Below, one piece after another: positions 59,419-64,000 of a DNA stretch of 64,000 nucleotides. How positions within the stretch are numbered: the first letter of the stretch is position 1; each line of letters begins with the position of its first letter. Source of the DNA: a bacterium (GTDB lineage Bacteria > Bacillota > Clostridia > Oscillospirales > Oscillospiraceae). The stretch covers positions 10,237 through 74,236 of the forward strand of contig SFVC01000008.1 in assembly GCA_004560375.1 (NCBI GenBank), written 5' to 3'. Below the pieces are notes generated by a model, which made no database searches, was not told the origin of the DNA, and worked only from the letters and a program-made list of their open reading frames with translations. A program made the translations under genes and the position numbers.

Positions 59419-59793
59419 TTATTTGACGGCCACGGCCTCGATCTCAAACAGGGCCCCCTTAGGCAGGGCCGCCGCCTGGACGCAGGATCGGGCAGGGGGA
59501 TCAACCGGGAAATAGTTGGCGTAGACGGCGTTGACGGCGGCAAAGTCCCCCATGTCCGCCAGGAACACGGTGGTTTTCACCACATCGCCGCAGGTCATAC
59601 CGGCGGCGGCCAGCACGGCGGTCAGGTTGTCCAGGGCCTGGGCGGCCTGGGCCTCCACCCCCTCGGGCAGAACTCCGGTGGCGGGGATCAGGCCCAACTG
59701 GCCGGAGGTGTACAGGGTGCTGCCCGCCAGCTTGGCATGGCAGTAGGGCCCCACGGCGGCGGGGGCGTTGGGAGCGGTAATGGTCTGGTTCAC
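59419..59793 (-). CDS. ridA: RidA family deaminase
   Basis: 124 residues. AVGPYCHAKLAGSTLYTSGQ, then ALDNLTAVLAAAGMTCGDVVK and a late PPARSCVQAAALPKGALFEIE: the RidA catalytic Arg lies in ARSCVQ. It hydrolyses reactive enamine/imine intermediates made by PLP enzymes. GTG 59793 has AAAGGAG eight nt upstream. 43 nt behind lexA, so possibly co-transcribed. Confidence 0.93.
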   Translation of the reverse strand: MNQTITAPNAPAAVGPYCHAKLAGSTLYTSGQLGLIPATGVLPEGVEAQAAQALDNLTAVLAAAGMTCGDVVKTTVFLADMGDFAAVNAVYANYFPVDPPARSCVQAAALPKGALFEIEAVAVK

Positions 59794-59836
59794 GGGAGGT
59801 TCTCCTTTCCTTTGCGCTTCGTCTCTTTGCGGGGCC

Positions 59837-60442
59837 TCAGTACCGCCGGATCACCGCCACCACCCGGCCCAGGATGGAGCAGCCCTCCCCGTCGATGGGC
59901 TGGTACTCCGGGCTGGAGTTCTCCGGGTAGAGCCAGATGTGGCCGTCCCGCTCCCGGCGGAAGGTTTTCACGGTGGCCTCGTCCTCAAACAGGGCCACCA
60001 CAATGTCCCCGTTCCGGGCCTGGGGCTGCTGGTGCACCACCACCACGTCGCCGGGAAGGATGCCCGCCTCCAGCATGGACTCGCCCCGGACGGTGAGGGC
60101 GAAGTGCTCCCCGGACAGGCCGCCGGTGTCAAAGGTGAGATAGTCCTCAATATGCTCCTGCGCCAGGATGGGGGAACCCGCCGCCACGTAGCCCACCAGG
60201 GGCACCTGGTCTTTCCGTCCGGCGGCTTCGCCGCCTACGATGGTGATGGCCCGGGTTTTGCCCTCCGCCTGGGAGATGTAACCCGCCTCCCGCAGCCCCT
60301 TCAGGTGGAAGTGAACGGTGGCGGGGGACTTCAGGTTCACCGCCTGGGCGATTTCCCGCACGGAGGGGGGGTAACCGTGCTCGTCCGCGAAGGTGGAGAT
60401 GAACTCGTAGATCTGCTGCTGCTTGGGGGTCAGTTTACCCAT
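59837..60442 (-). CDS. lexA: LexA repressor
   Basis: 201 residues. N-terminal winged helix (KQQQIYEFISTFADEHGYPP, SVREIAQAVNLKSPATVHFH) and a C-terminal S24 peptidase domain. Self-cleavage site AAGSP, catalytic Ser in VRGESMLEAGILPGD (about residue 117) and Lys in DEATVKTFRR (about 155). Represses SOS genes until RecA-stimulated cleavage. ATG 60442 with GGAAGGAGC. It is controlled by a LexA-like box at its own promoter. Confidence 0.96.
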   Translation of the reverse strand: MGKLTPKQQQIYEFISTFADEHGYPPSVREIAQAVNLKSPATVHFHLKGLREAGYISQAEGKTRAITIVGGEAAGRKDQVPLVGYVAAGSPILAQEHIEDYLTFDTGGLSGEHFALTVRGESMLEAGILPGDVVVVHQQPQARNGDIVVALFEDEATVKTFRRERDGHIWLYPENSSPEYQPIDGEGCSILGRVVAVIRRY

Positions 60443-60503
60443 GGCGCAAGCTCCTTCCAAGAAATCGATCCGCCCACCCGGCCTCGGATCTTGACTTGGG
60501 CGT

Positions 60504-60542
60504 ATTATACCACAGTTCGTTCGATTTGTCAAACGTTCGTTC
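60504..60542 (-). promoter_or_regulatory. lexA promoter with overlapping LexA-type box
   Basis: TTGACA (60532-60527), 17-bp spacer ending in CTGTGG, TATAAT (60509-60504). GAACGAACGTTT (60542-60531) is one base from the Gram-positive LexA pattern GAAC-N4-GTTC and overlaps the -35; a further half-site GAAC lies in the spacer. Confidence 0.85.
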
Positions 60543-60571
60543 TAAATTTTTGGGAGTTTCCGGATGACGGC

Positions 60572-60606
60572 AAAAAGCCTGCCGCCCGTTGAGGGCGGCA
60601 GGCTTT
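60572..60606 (-). terminator. Terminator of the hydrogenase-like gene
   Basis: Stem AAAGCCTGCCGCCC / GGGCGGCAGGCTTT with T-run on the minus strand. Confidence 0.88.
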
Positions 60607-60627
60607 GAACTGGGCAGGGGGGAGGAT

Positions 60628-62118
60628 TTACGCCCGGGCCTTCTCCACGGCGCCGCCGGGCTTCTTGTCACTGCTCTCGGCGGGCACCTCAGCGGGGCCG
60701 CCGATGGCGTTCACCGCGTCGGTGATGGTGCGGCCGCCCGCCTCCTTGACGTGCTTGGCCACCTCGTTCTTGTTCTTGGGGCTGCGGTTGATGATCCCCG
60801 GGCCCTGGACGCAGCCGCCCACGCAGGCCATGCCCTCGATGAAGTTCTCCGGCAGCACCCCCTTGGACATCTTCAGCAGGGCCATCTTGCACTCCTCGAT
60901 GCCGCTGCAGGCCACGGTTTTGGCCTCCACAGAGCTGCCCCGCTCCTTGAGGCCCTGGGCCACCGCCGCCGCCACGCCGCCCCCGGCGGCAAACCCCCGG
61001 CCATAGCCGCTGGCGTGATCCAGGGGGATCTCCTTCATCTTGGACACGTCGATGTCCTTGGCGGACAGCATGGAGTACAGCTCCTCGAAGGTAAGTACCA
61101 GATCCACGCTGGCCCGGGTGCGGCCCAGGTGGAACTCCCGCTTCTTGGCCACGCAGGGGCCGATGAACACCACCCGGGCCAGGGGATCCCGATCCTTGAT
61201 GCTCCGGCCCAGCATCACCATGGGGGAGGGGGTGGTGGACACCAGGGGCACCTGATCCGGCATATGCCGCTCCACAAAGGCCACGAAGGCGGGGCAGCAG
61301 GAGGAGGTCATGGGGCCGCCCCCCCGCTCCTCGAACTCGGCGGCCTCCGCCTGGGCGGTGAGGTCGGCGCCCAGGGCCACCTCCTGCACGTCGTAGAAGC
61401 CCAGCTCCTTCAGGGCGGCGGCCATCTGGCCGGGGGTGCAGTCGAACTGTCCCACGAAGGAGGGGGCCAGAATGGCGTAGACGTGGAGGCCCCACTTGTC
61501 CGCCCCCAGCAGCATCTGGATCACGTCCACAATGTACGATTTGTCCATCACCGCGCCGAAGGGACACTGGATCACGCACTGGCCGCAGGAGATGCACTTG
61601 TTCACGTCGATATTGGCCTTCCGGTCGGGGCCCATGGAAATGGCTCCCACCGGGCACCCCCGCTCACAGGGGCGCACGTTCTTGGTAATGGCCCCGTAGG
61701 GGCAGGCGGCGATGCACTTGCCGCACAGCACGCACTTGGAGTGGTCGATGACGGAGCGGTGGTTCTCAATGCGGATGGCCCCCTTGGGGCATACCTCCAC
61801 GCAGCGGTGGGCGATACAGCCCCGGCAGGACGGGCCCACGCTGATCTCGGTGACGGGGCACTCGTCGCAGGCGATGGGCAGCACCTCCACCAGGGCGGGG
61901 TTGGCCCGGTCGCCGCCCATGGCCATCTTCACCCGGCTGTTGACGATGGCCCGCTCCTTATAGATGCAGCAGCGCATCTGGGCCTCGGGGCCGGGGATGA
62001 TCTCCTCGGGAATGTTCAGCAGGTCGTTGGTCTGAAGCCGCTCGTTCCAGGCAAGGCGGGCCACGGCGGTGAGCACTTCGTCTTTCAGTTTCTGGACTGT
62101 GGTTTCATAATGACGCAT
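60628..62118 (-). CDS. [FeFe]-hydrogenase-like protein with ferredoxin domains
   Basis: 496 residues. N-terminal ferredoxin-type clusters: CRGCIAHRCVEVCP (about 98-111), CVLCGKCIAACP (129-140), CERGCP (151-156) and CISCGQCVIQCP (175-186). The H-domain motifs are SSCCPAF (L1, about 272-278), GPCVAKK (L2, 320-326) and MACVGGC (L3, 430-436), so all four cluster-binding cysteines and the proton-transfer cysteine are present. L1 deviates from TSCCPxW. A family call of group B or a sensory/electron-bifurcating subgroup cannot be settled by eye. No maturation genes (hydE/F/G) or partner subunits are adjacent. ATG with GGAGGAAC. Confidence 0.88.
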   Translation of the reverse strand: MRHYETTVQKLKDEVLTAVARLAWNERLQTNDLLNIPEEIIPGPEAQMRCCIYKERAIVNSRVKMAMGGDRANPALVEVLPIACDECPVTEISVGPSCRGCIAHRCVEVCPKGAIRIENHRSVIDHSKCVLCGKCIAACPYGAITKNVRPCERGCPVGAISMGPDRKANIDVNKCISCGQCVIQCPFGAVMDKSYIVDVIQMLLGADKWGLHVYAILAPSFVGQFDCTPGQMAAALKELGFYDVQEVALGADLTAQAEAAEFEERGGGPMTSSCCPAFVAFVERHMPDQVPLVSTTPSPMVMLGRSIKDRDPLARVVFIGPCVAKKREFHLGRTRASVDLVLTFEELYSMLSAKDIDVSKMKEIPLDHASGYGRGFAAGGGVAAAVAQGLKERGSSVEAKTVACSGIEECKMALLKMSKGVLPENFIEGMACVGGCVQGPGIINRSPKNKNEVAKHVKEAGGRTITDAVNAIGGPAEVPAESSDKKPGGAVEKARA

Positions 62119-62176
62119 GACGGTTCCTCCTCTGGAAGGGAATTATTGTTAAAATTTTGTCGATTCTCTCCCCAAG

Positions 62177-62205
62177 ATTATAGCGTGGATGAGGCCCCGC
62201 GTCAA
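62177..62205 (-). promoter_or_regulatory. Promoter of the hydrogenase-like gene
   Basis: TTGACG (62205-62200), 17-bp spacer, TATAAT (62182-62177). Confidence 0.75.
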
Positions 62206-62328
62206 GCGGCAATGCGCCGGTTTTGGCTGGAAAATTTTCTCGGCTGAACCTTTCCGCTTCGGTTGGCATAGTCTGGAGAGAAAACCCAGGCCGGGGATAC
62301 CGGCCAATCAGGAGGAGGCTTTATCAGG

Positions 62329-63405
62329 ATGCCGAAGATCCAATATTTCCTGGGGGGGAATACGCCCTCGGGGTTTTATTCCCTCTACCACCAGCTGTCC
62401 GATCCCCGGCGGTTCCGGGCGGTGTACATCATCAAGAGCGGCCCGGGCAGCGGCAAGTCCACCCTCATGCGCCGGGTGGAGCGGCACGCCCAGGCCGCGG
62501 GGCTGGAGACGGAGGAGGTGCTGTGCTCGGGGGATCCGGAGTCCCTGGACGCGGTGATCATCCCGGCCCTGGGGGCCGCGGTGGTGGACGGGACGGCGCC
62601 CCACGTCCTCGAACCCGGCTGTCCCGGCGCCGTTGACCGCTACATAGACCTGAGCGGCTTCTACGACCGCGCCGGCCTCCAGCCCATCAAGGAGGACATT
62701 CTGGCCGCCACCGCCGAATACCAGGGCCATTACAAGCGGGTGTACCGCTGCCTGGGCGCGGCGGGGGAGCTGCGCCGGGACATCAACGAGCTGCTGGCCG
62801 TCCCGGCGGTGCAGCAGAAGCTGGCCAAACGGGCGGCGGGCATCATCGGCCGGGAGCTGAAAAAGCCAGGCGGGACGGGGGGCGCGGATCAGCGGTTCCT
62901 GTCCGCCGTCACCCACAAGGGGGCCCTCACCCTCTGGGGCACGGTGGAGGCCCAGGCGGGCCGTGTGTATGAGCTGGCGGACAGCTCCGGGCTGGCCCAC
63001 CATCTGCTCAACCCCATCCTCACCGCGGGGCTGGCGGCGGGGCACCGGGCGGTGGTCTGTCCCGATCCCATGGCCCCGGATCGGCTGGCCCACCTCATCT
63101 TCCCCGATCTCTCCCTGGCCTTCGTCACCTCCACCCCGGAGGCTCCCTGGCCCCACCGGGCCTACCGCCGCCTGCGGCTGGACGCCATGGTGGACGCCGA
63201 CGCCTGCCGGGCCGCCAAGCCCCGGCTGCGCTTCACCCGGCGGGTGGCCGCCGCCCTGACGGAGGAGGCGGTGGCCGGTCTGGCCCAGGCCAAGGCCGCC
63301 CACGACAAGCTGGAACGGCTCTATAACCCCTATGTGGACTTCGACGGCGTGATGGAGACCGCCGACCGCACCGCCGACGAAATCCTCGCGCTGGATCGCC
63401 TGTAA
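62329..63405 (+). CDS. P-loop ATPase of the PRK06851 type
   Basis: 358 residues. The start IQYFLGGNTPSGFYSLY is followed by Walker A SGPGSGKST (about residues 37-45). A second part (about 200-300) is unassigned, with HLIFPDLSLAFVT and a helical C-terminus ending LYNPYVDFDGVM. It resembles the conserved ATPase family annotated PRK06851 in spore-formers; function unknown, possibly a kinase or GTPase-like enzyme. AGGAGG precedes the ATG. The gene is divergent from the hydrogenase-like gene and shares the 210-bp intergenic region. Confidence 0.75.
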   Translation: MPKIQYFLGGNTPSGFYSLYHQLSDPRRFRAVYIIKSGPGSGKSTLMRRVERHAQAAGLETEEVLCSGDPESLDAVIIPALGAAVVDGTAPHVLEPGCPGAVDRYIDLSGFYDRAGLQPIKEDILAATAEYQGHYKRVYRCLGAAGELRRDINELLAVPAVQQKLAKRAAGIIGRELKKPGGTGGADQRFLSAVTHKGALTLWGTVEAQAGRVYELADSSGLAHHLLNPILTAGLAAGHRAVVCPDPMAPDRLAHLIFPDLSLAFVTSTPEAPWPHRAYRRLRLDAMVDADACRAAKPRLRFTRRVAAALTEEAVAGLAQAKAAHDKLERLYNPYVDFDGVMETADRTADEILALDRL

Positions 63406-63417
63406 CAGGACAAAAGG

Positions 63418-63451
63418 GGCGGGACGCCCATGTGGCGTCCCGCCTATTTTT
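63418..63451. terminator. Bidirectional terminator after the ATPase gene
   Basis: Stem GGCGGGACGCC / GGCGTCCCGCC around CATGT, T-run on the plus strand and on the minus strand. Confidence 0.85.
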
Positions 63452-63719
63452 ACAGCCAGTCGGACAGAACATCATTCAGGGTGGTGGGTGTGACTGCGTT
63501 TCGCACCACCAGGTCGCTGAGCTCATCAATGCGGGCGGCGCTGCACGTCACATGGGCCGCCGAGGCCTCGGCCCCGCCCCGCTCAACCACCCGGATACCG
63601 TAGCTTTCGCAGGAAAAGGGCCCCACGTCCATCTCGTCGATGAGAATGGAGTAGTCATAGCTGCGAAGTACGCCGGTTTCATCAGGAAGATCCAGCGTTT
63701 TCAGGAACAGCTCACGCAT
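63450..63719 (-). CDS. Small protein, possibly DUF6514 family
   Basis: 89 residues without signal peptide or membrane helix. MRELFLKTLDLPDETG, VRSYDYSILIDE-type strand (LRSYDYSILIDEM) and YGIRVVERGG resemble the small DUF6514 proteins of Clostridia; this is a tentative match. ATG 63719 is 9 nt from GAGGTG; a GTG at 63731 would overlap the ribosome site. Promoter TTGCGC-17-AATAAT can be drawn at 63777-63749, and two Spo0A-type boxes lie upstream. Probably expressed when Spo0A is active. Confidence 0.7.
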   Translation of the reverse strand: MRELFLKTLDLPDETGVLRSYDYSILIDEMDVGPFSCESYGIRVVERGGAEASAAHVTCSAARIDELSDLVVRNAVTPTTLNDVLSDWL

Positions 63720-63801
63720 GAGTGAGTTCACCTCTCTTTCCTTGGGTTACCCCCATTATTGCCAAGATCTTCCCGCCGCGCAAGGGAAAGAAATCGCAAA
63801 A

Positions 63802-63818
63802 TTCGACAAAATTCGACA
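63802..63818 (-). promoter_or_regulatory. Tandem Spo0A-type boxes
   Basis: On the minus strand TGTCGAA occurs at 63818-63812 and again at 63808-63802, start-to-start 10 bp, matching the consensus 0A box TGTCGAA in both copies. They lie about 25 bp upstream of the likely -35 of the small gene at 63450-63719. Confidence 0.75.
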
Positions 63819-63909
63819 CAGGTACAAGATGTGGAAGTATACGGGAAGTTTTCAACACCAATTCTGGGCGCCCCACATATTTCCATGTAAAAATTATGTA
63901 AAAATGCAC

Positions 63910-63948
63910 AAAAAGCCCAGGGGGGACACATTGTCCCCCCTGGGCTTT
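63910..63948 (-). terminator. Terminator of the gene entering from the right edge
   Basis: Stem AAAGCCCAGGGGGGACA / TGTCCCCCCTGGGCTTT followed by T-run on the minus strand. Confidence 0.88.
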
Positions 63949-63973
63949 ACAAGCAGTTACGATCCGGGCTCTC

Positions 63974-64000
63974 TCAGGCCTTGGCGGCCTTAAAGCTCTT
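63974..64000 (-). CDS. C-terminal tail of a gene cut by the window edge
   Basis: The last eight codons read K-S-F-K-A-A-K-A followed by TGA. Support is the strong minus-strand terminator 26 nt downstream. Too little is visible to name the product. Confidence 0.5.
   Translation of the reverse strand, partial: KSFKAAKA

Overview
The window is 64 kb of GC-rich, densely packed chromosome that reads as a strictly anaerobic, endospore-forming member of Clostridia. The best fit is the Oscillospiraceae (Flavonifractor / Pseudoflavonifractor / Lawsonibacter / Oscillibacter type). The evidence is the stage II sporulation protein SpoIIP, tandem Spo0A-type boxes, an [FeFe]-hydrogenase-like protein, desulfoferrodoxin, the three-part acyl-CoA dehydratase activase set, a one-polypeptide 1247-residue PurL, stalk-domain and SLH/GH25 exported proteins, and DUF4358 / MBOAT / DHHW envelope genes. 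The genus call is inference from gene content. I see no insertion sequence, prophage, CRISPR array or rRNA; one tRNA gene is present. Layout from left to right. 1-4.6 kb: the 3' end of a BMP-type binding-protein gene, a metallophosphoesterase, a chemotaxis receptor whose first codons are out of frame, an AT-rich gap and tRNA-Leu(CAG). 4.7-7.7 kb: three abutting genes of the 2-hydroxyacyl-CoA dehydratase / activase superfamily. 7.7-16.9 kb: valS behind a leader hairpin, a secreted stalk-domain protein, two convergent ECF sigma / membrane partner modules, and a PepV-type dipeptidase. 16.9-22.7 kb: spoIIP, an AbrB-regulator / ABC exporter operon, a bactofilin, and the Asp23-FakA pair. 22.9-28.6 kb: a minus-strand operon trmL-pgk-tpiA-gpmI-eno (lower glycolysis without gap). 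28.9-33.7 kb: uridine kinase, then two DUF4358 lipoproteins with an MBOAT acyltransferase and a DHHW protein, probably an envelope acylation system. 33.7-38.6 kb: a complete branched-chain amino-acid-type ABC importer (livKHMGF). 38.8-48.7 kb: an SDR reductase, purL, an oligopeptide-type binding protein, pgeF and secA. 48.8-57.6 kb: a YheO-like regulator, a NYN-LOTUS protein, a VTT membrane protein with a histidine phosphatase, an Rrf2 regulator, a DEAD-box helicase, a YmdB-like phosphodiesterase, an SLH-GH25 lysozyme, and an Xre / DUF3169 / zinc-ribbon operon with three phased operator palindromes. 57.6-64 kb: rpsF-ssb-rpsR, desulfoferrodoxin, lexA-ridA, an [FeFe]-hydrogenase-like protein, a P-loop ATPase, a small protein behind Spo0A boxes, and the tail of one more gene. 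The most unusual structure is in non-coding DNA. Behind both gpmI and purL the real stop codon is followed by a strong hairpin and then by a second, slightly different copy of the same gene's C-terminal codons. Two 83-bp elements sit behind the chemotaxis receptor and tRNA-Leu with compensatory changes in their long stem. Three 16-bp palindromes repeat at exactly 21-bp intervals in front of the Xre operon. Many promoters carry CTGTG directly before the -10 hexamer.
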